DNA from: Scytonema tolypothrichoides VB-61278
GTDB taxonomy: Bacteria > Cyanobacteriota > Cyanobacteriia > Cyanobacteriales > Nostocaceae
Direction: 5' to 3'
NCBI RefSeq assembly: GCF_000828085.3
Contig: NZ_JXCA02000001.1
Location: forward strand, 1,069,641 to 1,131,086
Length of the DNA stretch: 61,446 nt
The notes under the pieces are model-generated. The model was not told the DNA's origin. It made no database searches and worked only from the letters and a program-made list of their open reading frames with translations. Of the stretch, positions 16,261 through 24,921 are shown piece after piece (the stretch's first letter is position 1; every line of letters starts with the position of its first letter). Made by a program: the position numbers and the translations under genes.

Positions 16261-17616
16261 ATGCCTTTCTCTGCCACCACTAGCCAACTGATTGAAGTTC
16301 TTTGTGCGAAAGCAGCAAACTTATCTGAAGCTGCTTTGGCAAATTTCAGCAGTGGAATCCAAACAGATTCCCGTATACTCAGCAGGGGTGAAGTATTCGT
16401 GGCTTTACGCGGTGAAAAGTTTGATGGACACGATTTTGTGCCAATGGCAATAGAAAAAGGTGCTTTGGCTGCGATAGTTGATTTTGAATACGATAATTCT
16501 AAATTTCCCGTCTTGCAAGTCAAAGACACGCTCGAAGCATATCAAAAAATTGGTAGGTGGTGGCGTGAGCAGTTTTCTATTCCAGTGATTGGGGTTACAG
16601 GTTCTGTGGGTAAAACCACAACCAAGGAATTGATTGCTGCTACTTTAGGAACACAAGGAACAGTCCTCAAGACTCATGGAAATTACAATAACGAAATTGG
16701 AGTGCCAAAAACGCTCTTGCAATTGAGTGCAGAACATGATTTCGCCGTTATTGAAATGGCGATGCGGGGAAAGGGGCAAATTGCTGAATTGACAGAAATA
16801 GCGCGTCCGACTATTGGTGTCATTACTAATGTGGGAACTGCGCACATTGAGTTACTCGGTTCAGAGGAGGCTATAGCTTCGGCAAAATGTGAGTTACTAG
16901 CCCAAATGCCTAAAGATGGTGTGGCGATTCTCAATTACGATAATCCGCTATTAATGGAAACAGCTGCGAGAGTGTGGCAAGGAGAAGTTTTGACTTATGG
17001 CTTTTCTGGTGGCGACATTCATGGCAATTTAATTGATAGTGACACGTTGGAAGTAACAGGAATGCAATTGCCTTTACCATTACCAGGACGACACAATGCA
17101 ACTAACTTTTTGGCAGCTTTAGCGGTGGCAAAGGTGCTGGGTATTGATTGGTCGTGTTTGAAATCGGGTGTGAGGGTTGATATGCCGGGGGGGCGATCGC
17201 AACGTTTTACTTTGCTCAATGATGTGGTAGTCTTAGATGAAACTTATAATGCTGCACCAGAAGCTATGCAAGCAGCGTTACATTTATTGGCAGAGACACC
17301 AGGAAAACGACGGATTGCTGTGTTGGGTGCAATGAAGGAATTGGGAGAGCGATCGCACCAGTTACATCAGCAAGTAGGAGAAACGGTACGAAAATTAAAT
17401 TTAGATGCTTTATTAGTCTTGGTGGATGGAGAAGATGCTTTAGCCATCGCCAAAAGTGCTGAAGGCATTTCTCAGATGTGCTTTGCAACTCATGCAGACT
17501 TAGTTGCCTCCTTAAAGACTTTTGTGCAAGAAGGTGATAGGATTCTCTTTAAAGCAGCACATTCAGTGGGACTAGATAAAGTGGTGAATCAGTTCCGTAC
17601 AGAATTTGCCAAATGA
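16261..17616 (+). CDS. murF: UDP-N-acetylmuramoyl-tripeptide--D-alanyl-D-alanine ligase
   Basis: 451 aa from ATG 16261; the upstream TTG at 16255 is not needed. A cytoplasmic Mur ligase that adds D-Ala-D-Ala to the UDP-MurNAc tripeptide using ATP. The N-terminal MurF domain has GIQTDSRILSRGEVFVALRG, the P-loop GVTGSVGKTTTKE is at 111-123, and the central domain has VKTHGNYNNEIGVP-like and NVGTAHIELLGS motifs. The C-terminal domain starts with the DETYNAAPEAM block. It stands alone here. Confidence 0.95.
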   Translation: MPFSATTSQLIEVLCAKAANLSEAALANFSSGIQTDSRILSRGEVFVALRGEKFDGHDFVPMAIEKGALAAIVDFEYDNSKFPVLQVKDTLEAYQKIGRWWREQFSIPVIGVTGSVGKTTTKELIAATLGTQGTVLKTHGNYNNEIGVPKTLLQLSAEHDFAVIEMAMRGKGQIAELTEIARPTIGVITNVGTAHIELLGSEEAIASAKCELLAQMPKDGVAILNYDNPLLMETAARVWQGEVLTYGFSGGDIHGNLIDSDTLEVTGMQLPLPLPGRHNATNFLAALAVAKVLGIDWSCLKSGVRVDMPGGRSQRFTLLNDVVVLDETYNAAPEAMQAALHLLAETPGKRRIAVLGAMKELGERSHQLHQQVGETVRKLNLDALLVLVDGEDALAIAKSAEGISQMCFATHADLVASLKTFVQEGDRILFKAAHSVGLDKVVNQFRTEFAK

Positions 17617-17703
17617 ATTTTGTAGTTCTTAGCTCATGACTAATCGCGAATTGTGAATCGTGCAATTAGCAAGTAGCGATTAACAAATAATAATTACTAA
17701 GTG

Positions 17704-18273
17704 ATGAACATTAATCTACCGCTAGAAACACAACGTCTTATTCTCAGGGATTTGACAAAATCAGATTGGCAAGGAGTGCATAACTACGCCTCTGATCCAG
17801 AAGCTGTTCGCTATTTACCTTTTGGTCCTAACAGCGAAGAAGATACCAAGTCTTTTTTGCAAAGAGAGATGAAATTACAACGGCAACAACTCCGTCAGCA
17901 TTTCACTTTAGCAATTACTTTAAAAGATGACAAACAATTCATTGGTACCTGTCGCATTTCCATTACAAATCCAGAAAAGCTAGAAGGTGATATTGGATAC
18001 TGTATCAGTAAGGAATTTTGGGGTCAAGGATATGCAACTGAAGCTGCACGAAAACTCTTAAATTTTGGTTTCCAGCAACTCAATTTGCATCGAATTTTTG
18101 CAACTTCTGACCCAAACAATATTCTCTCAATGCGAATTTTGGTAAAAATTGGGATGCGACAGGAGGGGTATTTGCGAGAGTATGAATGGGTTAAGGGTGA
18201 GTGGCGAGACCGCTTGCTATATGCCATCCTTGAGCGTGAATGGATACAGATGCAAATTCGTGATGTTGAGTAA
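17704..18273 (+). CDS. GNAT N-acetyltransferase, RimJ/RimL type
   Basis: 189 aa from ATG 17704, immediately after an in-frame GTG. It starts LPLETQRLILRDLTKSDW, the usual RimJ/RimL opening, has the acetyl-CoA loop EFWGQGYATEAARKLL at ~110-125, and the LHRIFATSDPNNILSMRIL block that follows in this family. It likely acetylates an N-terminal amine or small substrate; the target cannot be told. A 12-bp hairpin lies 200 bases downstream. Confidence 0.9.
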   Translation: MNINLPLETQRLILRDLTKSDWQGVHNYASDPEAVRYLPFGPNSEEDTKSFLQREMKLQRQQLRQHFTLAITLKDDKQFIGTCRISITNPEKLEGDIGYCISKEFWGQGYATEAARKLLNFGFQQLNLHRIFATSDPNNILSMRILVKIGMRQEGYLREYEWVKGEWRDRLLYAILEREWIQMQIRDVE

Positions 18274-18732
18274 AGTGCTCAAAATTTTCAGGAACTTTCA
18301 AACCTTTAACTTTATAAAATGCCCCATGCTCTAGTTGTAAATAGAGAAAAGAAGAGCGCAAATCTTTGAACACAAAATTAGAGAACAACTTGAAAATAAT
18401 CTGTTTAAAAATGTGAAATTTCTCAGAAAAAGTGCTCTTAAGTAGGTCAACATAAAAAACGTAAAATCTAGAAACCCGGTTTCTTGAATCAACCGGGTTT
18501 CTGACACCACAAATTTTAATTTTGTGGTTCTACTTATCAGTAAAACCGTTTCACTTTAAAGTTGATACATATGGACAAGTAGGGGGAGTAGGGGGAGTGA
18601 AATGTATCAGGATTTTCGTGAAAGGCTATAACTGCTTCAATTGGTGATAACCACTGGTCATTACCCATACTCACAAGAACAATAAACAATGTGGCTCAAA
18701 GAACCACATACCTCATTCTCTGACCAGATTGT
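18274..18732. other. intergenic region with a strong hairpin
   Basis: Contains the 12-bp hairpin at 18470-18502 and a GTAGGGGGAGTAGGGGGAG direct repeat near 18580. No gene seen. Confidence 0.5.
18470..18502. terminator. bidirectional terminator-like hairpin
   Basis: AGAAACCCGGTT and AACCGGGTTTCT form a perfect 12-bp stem with a 9-base loop. It lies between a plus-strand gene ending at 18273 and a minus-strand gene ending at 18733, as expected of a shared terminator. The T tract is short. Confidence 0.55.
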
Positions 18733-18930
18733 CTAGATTGTCAATGCTTGTATTTGTATTTGGCGTCCTAGGTCATACTCTTTCACAATCCAATCCAGAA
18801 CATCATTGATCAGGTTGAGCAAGTCTTCCTTTCTGAAGGGACGGTCATAAACCATATCTCGCATATTTTGACTCGCGTGAATGTACGCGATACTCATGAT
18901 TGCGTCTGCCCTTTGGGCAATTGCACTCAA
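18733..18930 (-). CDS. small hypothetical protein
   Basis: 65 aa. The C-terminal half (RPFRKEDLLNLINDVLDWIV then KEYDLGRQIQIQALTI) has a regular amphipathic helix and looks coding. The N-terminal part is less convincing, and the true start may be an internal ATG such as MRDMVYD. No domain recognised. Confidence 0.4.
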   Translation of the reverse strand: MSAIAQRADAIMSIAYIHASQNMRDMVYDRPFRKEDLLNLINDVLDWIVKEYDLGRQIQIQALTI

Positions 18931-19055
18931 GCTGCAATCCTAGCCAATGCCTTTCCCTCTTATCTAGAGAATCCATAGGCAACTCCTCACTTATGACTCC
19001 CCAAGCAAGAGCGTATTATCTACGCATAACAGACAATTGAGAACTGCAATCAAAC

Positions 19056-19078
19056 ACAAAAACCCGCCAAAGCGGGCT
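19056..19078 (-). terminator. Rho-independent terminator of the 51-aa gene
   Basis: On the minus strand: CCCGC-TTTG-GCGGG followed by TTTTTG, 43 bases after the stop codon at 19121. Confidence 0.7.
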
Positions 19079-19120
19079 GACACACAACAAAACTATGAAT
19101 TAGAACAAAAAAATCTTGAC

Positions 19121-19276
19121 TTAGCTAAAATACTTCATTTCTGCTTCCAGCTGGCGAACTAAACTGTCGTCGCCTTTGGCTTTAGCTACTTCTAAGCGAT
19201 GTTGTAAACTTCTGATGATATTGAGTTGATGGGCTTTCCGTGCTTTTTTTACGACTTCCACTCTGTCCTTAATCAT
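19121..19276 (-). CDS. conserved 51-aa coiled-coil protein of cyanobacteria
   Basis: A short gene reading MIKDRVEVVKKARKAHQLNI, then IRSLQHRLEVAKAKGDDSLV and RQLEAEMKYFS. The heptad-like spacing of hydrophobics and alternating charges predicts one long helix. I recognise this as a type of small protein common in cyanobacterial genomes, without assigned function. It has its own terminator 43 bases downstream and is divergent from the SAM hydrolase gene, with ~130 bases between the two starts. Confidence 0.75.
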   Translation of the reverse strand: MIKDRVEVVKKARKAHQLNIIRSLQHRLEVAKAKGDDSLVRQLEAEMKYFS

Positions 19277-19409
19277 TTTAATGATTTACCTATTGTGTTT
19301 CTATAAATGTCTACTTTTCCTAACATAACACATTTTTAGTAGCTTATGTTACAGAAAAAATAAATTTAATATACATTAATCAACCAGAAACATATTGTAT
19401 CTTGTTTTC

Positions 19410-20186
19410 ATGATCACTATGCTCAGCGATTTTGGCGATCGCGATATTTATGTCGGCGTAATGAAAGGAGTCATCTCCCAAATCAACCCAGAACTGAGAG
19501 TTATCGACTTGACCCATCAAATTCCACCGCAAAACATTGCAGCGGCTAGGTTTTGCTTGATGAATGCTTACCCTTACTTTCCGAATGGGACAGTGCATTT
19601 GGCAGTCGTCGATCCGGGTGTAGGAGGAAGGCGACGGGCGATCGCAGTAGAATTTGCCAATGGGTTTCTGGTAGGACCAGATAATGGAATCTTTAGCGGA
19701 TTATTGAGTCAAAGTCCGGCGAACGCAATTGTAGAATTAACAAACCCTGATTACTGGAGAACCCCTCAACCTAGTAAAACTTTTCACGGCAGGGATATTT
19801 TTGCACCAATAGCTGCACACCTGAAGAGCGGAGTCCCCTTGACAGAACTGGGGAATCTCATTGATTCCGCAGCTTTGGTACAATTGGACATAACAGAATC
19901 TATTTTAACAAAAACTGGTATTGTAGGTTCTATCCAATATATTGACCACTTTGGGAATTTAGTCACCAATATTCCAGGGAGTGACTTGCAAGGCAAAACT
20001 TGGTGTGTGAAAGCAGGTGGGTTAATAATCAGAGGATGTGAAACTTATAGTGATGTCAAAGTTAGAGATGCGATTGCATTAGTTGAAAGTCACGGGTGGG
20101 TAGAAATTGCAATCAATAGCGGTAACGCGCAGTCACAGTTACGCCTCCAGGTGGGAGATAGGGTAGAACTTGCTTTTGAAAACTAG
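19410..20186 (+). CDS. S-adenosyl-L-methionine hydrolase (adenosine-forming), DUF62 family
   Basis: 258 aa from ATG 19410 (MITMLSDFGDRDIYVGVMKG); the frame is open from 19395 only as a TTG. The family motifs are in place: LSDFGDRD for substrate binding, the HLAVVDPGVGGRRR loop, VGPDNGIFSGLL and, in the C-terminal beta-barrel, YIDHFGNLVTNIPG. Hydrolytic members cleave SAM to adenosine and methionine and are related to fluorinase/chlorinase, which need a halide pocket. Hydrolase is the default call. Confidence 0.9.
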   Translation: MITMLSDFGDRDIYVGVMKGVISQINPELRVIDLTHQIPPQNIAAARFCLMNAYPYFPNGTVHLAVVDPGVGGRRRAIAVEFANGFLVGPDNGIFSGLLSQSPANAIVELTNPDYWRTPQPSKTFHGRDIFAPIAAHLKSGVPLTELGNLIDSAALVQLDITESILTKTGIVGSIQYIDHFGNLVTNIPGSDLQGKTWCVKAGGLIIRGCETYSDVKVRDAIALVESHGWVEIAINSGNAQSQLRLQVGDRVELAFEN

Positions 20187-20302
20187 GGGTTTTTTGTCAG
20201 ATGAGTTTGAGCCTTAGGAAAGGTTCTTATTATAGAAATTGTAGGTAAAAAATTTTTTGGTTATCACGACCAACTCATTCAAATCCTAAATCTAAAACTG
20301 AT

Positions 20303-20956
20303 ATGATTCAGCAAACAGTATCTGCACCAGAAATTTATCAAGGTCAGTTTGGCGAATTTACGATCACTGAGGGCGATCGCACAGGCGTAATCATCTACCG
20401 CGCCGGGTTAATGGTAGCTGCAGTGAGTTTTGCCATAGGTAGCGCTTTGGTTTTGCTAAACAATAATCCAGATTTTAAACTACTCACACCTTTGTATGCC
20501 TTTTTCAGTCTCGCTCTTGGTGTCAGTTTACTAACCATTCACATATACATGGCATTTCTGCACCGAGTTTTACAAGTTTTTTGGGTTATTGGGAGTGTAA
20601 CCTCAATCATACTGGCATTATCTAGCAGTGAACCTTTAGCTATAACCATTTACACTCAACCCCTCACCTTGCTGGGAGTAGGCTTTATCTTTGCAGCCTT
20701 GACAGGGATTTACTTCAAAGAAGCATTTTGCTTTAATCGTTTTGAAACTAAAATACTGACACCCATGATTCCATCGCTATTGCTGGGACATATGCTTGGT
20801 ATTTTGCCAATACAGGCAGAAAAGGTAATACTCGGACTGTGGGCAATTTTGTTTTTGGTATTTGCCTTACGCAAGGCAATACAAGCAATTCCTCCGGATA
20901 TTGGAGATAAATCTGTGTTTGAATATCTGAAAGCAAATCGTTCAGAAAAGGTTTAA
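20303..20956 (+). CDS. DUF2301 integral membrane protein
   Basis: 217 aa with six or so hydrophobic segments (starting VIIYRAGLMVAAVSFAIGSA, then LYAFFSLALGVSLLTIHIYM and others). The N-terminus carries FGEFTITEGDRTGVIIYRAG and the middle GIYFKEAFCFNRFETKILTP, both characteristic of the cyanobacterial/plastid DUF2301 family. Function unknown. The stop codon overlaps the start of the next gene by one base (TAATG), so they form an operon. Confidence 0.85.
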   Translation: MIQQTVSAPEIYQGQFGEFTITEGDRTGVIIYRAGLMVAAVSFAIGSALVLLNNNPDFKLLTPLYAFFSLALGVSLLTIHIYMAFLHRVLQVFWVIGSVTSIILALSSSEPLAITIYTQPLTLLGVGFIFAALTGIYFKEAFCFNRFETKILTPMIPSLLLGHMLGILPIQAEKVILGLWAILFLVFALRKAIQAIPPDIGDKSVFEYLKANRSEKV

Positions 20957-21642
20957 TGCCTGCAAAAGTTTTTTACAAAAAGCAAAAATTCCCCAAAATT
21001 CGCTTACTCAAACGGCAAGAAATCTGGACGCTTACCCTTCAAGGATGGGTGAGTTTGTTCGCAACTGCCGCTCTTTTTTTGGTTTTCACGATAACTCACA
21101 TACATTCATTTCTGGCAGTCACTTCTCCCATCAAAGCGGATGCACTGGTTGTGGAAGGATGGGTAACAGACGAAGCACTTCAACAAGCATTTACCGAATT
21201 TACCAACGGTTCCTATCGCCAAATTTTTACAACAGGAATTCCGGTGGAAAGAGGGTTTTATCTGGCTGAATACAAGAATTATGCAGAAATTGCTGCAGCC
21301 ACTTTTAAAAAACTAGGCGTCCCAAAAGAAAAGCTAGTTGTTGTTCCTACACCTGATGTTATTAAGGATCGTACTCATGCATCTGCTGTGGCATTTCATC
21401 AAAAGCTATTAAATTCAACTGACCAGGTAGAATCAGTTAATCTGTTTACGAATGACGCCCATGCCCGTAGAAGCTGGTTGATATACAAACAAGTCCTTGC
21501 TCCCGTCAAAGTGGGTGTGATTGCTGCGAACCCATCGGGTTATGATCCAAACAGATGGTGGGTTTCAAGCGAAGGTGTGCGAACAGTCATTTCTGAAATG
21601 ATTGCTTTTATTTATGCGCTGTTTGTAAATTGGAAAGCTTGA
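20956..21642 (+). CDS. YdcF/SanA-like DUF218 membrane protein
   Basis: 228 aa. One N-terminal transmembrane helix (LFATAALFLVFTITHIHSFL, ~residues 34-53) precedes a DUF218 domain: ADALVVEGWVTDEALQQAF, then a conserved polar block VVPTPDVIKDRTHASAVAF, then FTNDAHARRSWLIYKQV. DUF218 proteins are linked to cell-envelope maintenance but their chemistry is not settled. It overlaps the DUF2301 gene by one base. Confidence 0.8.
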   Translation: MPAKVFYKKQKFPKIRLLKRQEIWTLTLQGWVSLFATAALFLVFTITHIHSFLAVTSPIKADALVVEGWVTDEALQQAFTEFTNGSYRQIFTTGIPVERGFYLAEYKNYAEIAAATFKKLGVPKEKLVVVPTPDVIKDRTHASAVAFHQKLLNSTDQVESVNLFTNDAHARRSWLIYKQVLAPVKVGVIAANPSGYDPNRWWVSSEGVRTVISEMIAFIYALFVNWKA

Positions 21643-21863
21643 ATAATATAGCAGTGCTAAATGAGATTGTAAATCGCCTCATGAGAACAGGGAATAGGAA
21701 ATAGGGGACAGGGAACAAAAACTATACCTAGCTGAGTAAAAATCAAATAGAATTTCTATATTTTATGGTTGTCCAATGAAGATGACACTTGCCAAAACTT
21801 GTACCTTTATTAGCTTGCACACAATGGTAACTATTTTAAACAGCCTGATTGCGATCGCACACG
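21643..21863. other. intergenic region with a dispersed repeat copy
   Basis: Contains a GGGAATAGGAAATAGGG STRR fragment near 21692 and, at 21716-21766 on the minus strand, a copy of the repeat ending GCTAGGTA(T/C)A. No gene seen. Confidence 0.5.
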
Positions 21864-22200
21864 CTAAAGTTCTGTTTGTAGAGTCGGTTTATCGAAACCA
21901 AACCTGCTAAACAGCCAGTGATACCATTCTTGGTTGGTTGTAAAAATTTTTAAGGCTGACTCCAAATCGACATCTAAATCTTTATTTTGAATATCGATAA
22001 TTAATTTATAAGTGAGTTCCAAGTGAATTCTATCCGGCTTAGAAAATAAGACGAATTCTCCTAATGGAGAATTGTTGAGTTGACTTACTTTTTCGTTAGC
22101 AACAGTACTCTTAATTTCACTTGGTTTAGTATAAAGCCCAAGTCTTGGCGTGCCAAAAAGCGGTAGAGTGCTTCATTCGCGTTCGGAGAATAGCCAAACT
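21864..22200 (-). pseudogene. 3' part of a broken gene (frameshifted)
   Basis: On the minus strand a clear protein-like frame ends at 21864 with NQEWYHWLFSRFGFDKPTL. It reads back through EFVLFSKPDRIHLELTYKL to LYTKPSEIKSTVANEK, and continues only in another frame as GYSPNANEALYRFLARQDLG. One frameshift near 22140 therefore splits it. Further upstream homology is cut by the GC-rich repeat at 22201-22325, beyond which GETYQVAIVN appears to be the preceding piece. I do not recognise the family. It lies directly after the AarF/UbiB gene and its first piece overlaps that gene's end. Confidence 0.6.
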
Positions 22201-22325
22201 TGTAGACGCGTTTGCGCAGCGCCCCCTTAGGGGCTAGCGGCTTCCCGCAGGGTAGCAACTGCCGCCCTAGTGGGAACTTACGGCTATCGCAGCGTGTCCG
22301 GAGGACATACCCGAAGGGTGTACGC
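22201..22325. repeat. GC-rich dispersed repeat inserted in a gene
   Basis: Core GCGTTTGCGCAGCGCCCCCT with GGGGCTAGCGGC, plus CGTGTCCGGAGGACATA. It separates two protein-like pieces on the minus strand (GETYQVAIVN and FGYSPNANEAL) that look contiguous in the ancestral gene. The same core recurs inside the ATP adenylyltransferase gene at 26978-27046. Confidence 0.65.
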
Positions 22326-22351
22326 AGTTCACGATGGCTACTTGATAAGTT

Positions 22352-24415
22352 TCACCCAGCAGGTAAAGATAATCTTCTAGACTGAGTTAAATCACTATCT
22401 TGAACGCTATCCACTTCTGGTGAAGCCAACAATTGCCGAATGAACCTTGCTACAGCTTTCTGTGCTAACTGGTTGGCGAGTTGTTGACTTAAACGCTGCA
22501 CTCCCGGATTGAACAATAATTGAGTAATTTGAGGTACGAGTTGTGTTGCGTCAAAACCACGGGTTTGTTGGAGAATATTCAAAATACGTTTGATATGTTC
22601 CAACGTTTGTTGTTGTTCAGTACTAGCAGCAGGAGTTTCATTAACTGCTGTTATCCCAACTCTTTCGCGTAGTAAGTAAGTAAAGTTATGCAAAACATTT
22701 TTTGTTAAAGCATCGAATCCTTTAACAATTTCATCCACTAGTTTCTCGCGAATAAAAGCGCCGCGTTCGGAAGACAAAAAGTCTAGTGCTTGATTTGTGA
22801 CTAAGTTAAAGTCATAGTCTTGACTATTACGAGCATTACGTAATAAGTTTTCTAAACGATTCCAGCGAAATTTACCTTCTTTAAACAGCAAATCTTGTAA
22901 GGATGCTCTTAATTCCGGCGCTGGATCGGTTAACAGACGTTTAGCAACATAAGGATAAGCTTCGCTGAGGACTTTGAAGTTAGGATCAATATAGATAGCA
23001 ATTCCTTCCAAGGTTACTAATGAACGAATAATCAAAGCGTAGTATGGTGGTACACGGAAGGGATATTCATACATTAAAGCTGAGAGATCATCAGTGATGC
23101 TTTTGATGTTTAACTCAGCAACACTGGCTCCTTGAGCATCAGCAAATACATTAGCAAAAGCTGGAATAATTGGTGTTAAATCTGTCTCTGGAGATAAGAA
23201 ATCTAATTTGACGTAGTCTTTTGCCAAGCCCTCAAAATCACGGTTGACAACATGGACGATCGCCTCAATCAAACCATAGCGCTGCTGTGGCTGAATCTCG
23301 CTCATCATCCCAAAGTCAAGATAAGCCAATTGCCCATCAAATGTCGCGAGTAAATTACCTGGGTGAGGATCAGCGTGGAAAAATCCATGTTCCAGCAGCT
23401 GGCGTAGCGAACACTGCACACCAACTTCTATTAAATAACGAGCATCTATACCTAAATTCCGAAGTTCTTCTGTCTCAGTTAATTTAACACCATCAATCCA
23501 CTCCATCGTCAAAACACGACGATTGGTGTATTCCCAATAAATTTTTGGCACATAGACATCTTTCATGTGACCATAAAGCTGGTAGAAACGCTCAGCGTTC
23601 TCTCCTTCGTGAATGTAGTCCATCTCTTCAAAGATGCGATCGCCTAATTCATCAAGAATACCAACAAGGTCACTCCGCACCCGTTTAAATGTTTTCTTCG
23701 CCCATGCAGCGAGTTTGCGTAAAAGATACAAATCAATGGTGATACTTTCTCTCAAGTCCGGACGTTGAACTTTAACAGCGACTTGTTCACCAGATTTGAG
23801 CTTTCCTTTATAAACTTGACCTAAGGAAGCAGCAGCAATTGGTTCACTAGAAAGTTCAACGTAAATCTCCTGGGGAGGTAACCCCAACTCTTCTTCAATA
23901 AAGCGATAAGCAATTTCGTTAGGAAAAGCTGGTAACTTGTCTTGCAATCGAGTCAGTTCTTCCAAATAAACAGGAGGAACCAAATCCGGTCGAGTGGATA
24001 AAGCTTGTCCAATTTTGATGTAAGCGGGTCCGAGTTTGGTCAACAATTCTCGCAACTGAACTGCTCGCTTTAAGTCATTTTTAACAACAACTCCCCGCTT
24101 GCTATCCCACCATAATCCCACAGCAAAGGTCACAGTTGATGTCAAAACTGTGATAATCCGCCGGAAAACTTGCAGAGGTCTTTTTTTGTAGTGCGCGGAA
24201 ATCTCCTGGGGATTGTAAGGTATTGCTTCAGAGTGAGTTTTTCTAGTGACCAGCACTTGAGTTTCTTGGGTTCTCTCTGAAGCTTGTAAGTTAACAACTT
24301 GGACAAGCGCACGATTTTCTCTTACTTGTTCTGTATTCGACAGTTCGCCTGGGTTGGAGGTGACGCGAGTGTCTTCTATGAATTGGGAAGTTGGGAGAGT
24401 TGTCTTAGCATTCAT
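22352..24415 (-). CDS. ABC1/AarF/UbiB-family protein kinase-like protein
   Basis: 687 aa from ATG 24415 (MNAKTTLPTS); ATG 24433 adds six residues. The ABC1 kinase-like core is complete: the KxGQ motif in YIKIGQALSTRPDLVP, the Ala-rich loop AAASLGQVYKG, the catalytic FFHADPHPGNLLA and the metal-binding LDFGMMSE. Cyanobacterial and plastid members associate with thylakoids and prenyl-quinone metabolism. The long C-terminal region (~last 200 aa) is helical, and its last ~20 codons overlap another, broken reading frame. Confidence 0.9.
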   Translation of the reverse strand: MNAKTTLPTSQFIEDTRVTSNPGELSNTEQVRENRALVQVVNLQASERTQETQVLVTRKTHSEAIPYNPQEISAHYKKRPLQVFRRIITVLTSTVTFAVGLWWDSKRGVVVKNDLKRAVQLRELLTKLGPAYIKIGQALSTRPDLVPPVYLEELTRLQDKLPAFPNEIAYRFIEEELGLPPQEIYVELSSEPIAAASLGQVYKGKLKSGEQVAVKVQRPDLRESITIDLYLLRKLAAWAKKTFKRVRSDLVGILDELGDRIFEEMDYIHEGENAERFYQLYGHMKDVYVPKIYWEYTNRRVLTMEWIDGVKLTETEELRNLGIDARYLIEVGVQCSLRQLLEHGFFHADPHPGNLLATFDGQLAYLDFGMMSEIQPQQRYGLIEAIVHVVNRDFEGLAKDYVKLDFLSPETDLTPIIPAFANVFADAQGASVAELNIKSITDDLSALMYEYPFRVPPYYALIIRSLVTLEGIAIYIDPNFKVLSEAYPYVAKRLLTDPAPELRASLQDLLFKEGKFRWNRLENLLRNARNSQDYDFNLVTNQALDFLSSERGAFIREKLVDEIVKGFDALTKNVLHNFTYLLRERVGITAVNETPAASTEQQQTLEHIKRILNILQQTRGFDATQLVPQITQLLFNPGVQRLSQQLANQLAQKAVARFIRQLLASPEVDSVQDSDLTQSRRLSLPAG

Positions 24416-24433
24416 GTAGCCATACCACAGCAT

Positions 24434-24921
24434 CTGAGTCGTTTTGTTAATTATTGTAACAATATCTTGTGCAAAAATGTAATTTTTATTAAGAAACGGA
24501 GGAGAGTAATAAATTCAAAAACTACAACCTCTTACTTAGGAGTACCCCACTGGCGGCACACCGCCCGTTATAAATGAAAGAAACGCTCTTTCGGTGTTAA
24601 GCGTTAAGCGTTAAGAGTTCCCTGTGTTTCTTAAGAGCTATTTTTCCATTCAGGAACTCTATCGTCAGCACAATTTATACTCAAGTTAAACTAAACTAAA
24701 TTTGGTAGACTTCAATTAGTCGTACTAGTCCGATGGTATGAGATATTGCTAACTGCTTAAATCAGTGAACAGTGAACAGTGAACAGTGACCAGTACCAGC
24801 CGCAGTGAACAGTGAAACTGATACTGGGCTTCCTTAATAATTGCTAACTGCTAACCGTTCATTTATAGTCTCCCACAATTGAATTGAATCCGGCGTCTGC
24901 CTTCATGGAGAATTTGATTGA
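24434..24921. repeat. intergenic region with STRR repeats
   Basis: Contains AGTGAACAGTGAACAGTGAAC units (24763-24817) and GTTAAGCGTTAAGCGTTAAG (24596-24613). The divergent promoters of the UbiB-like gene and recN must lie here. No gene seen. Confidence 0.6.
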
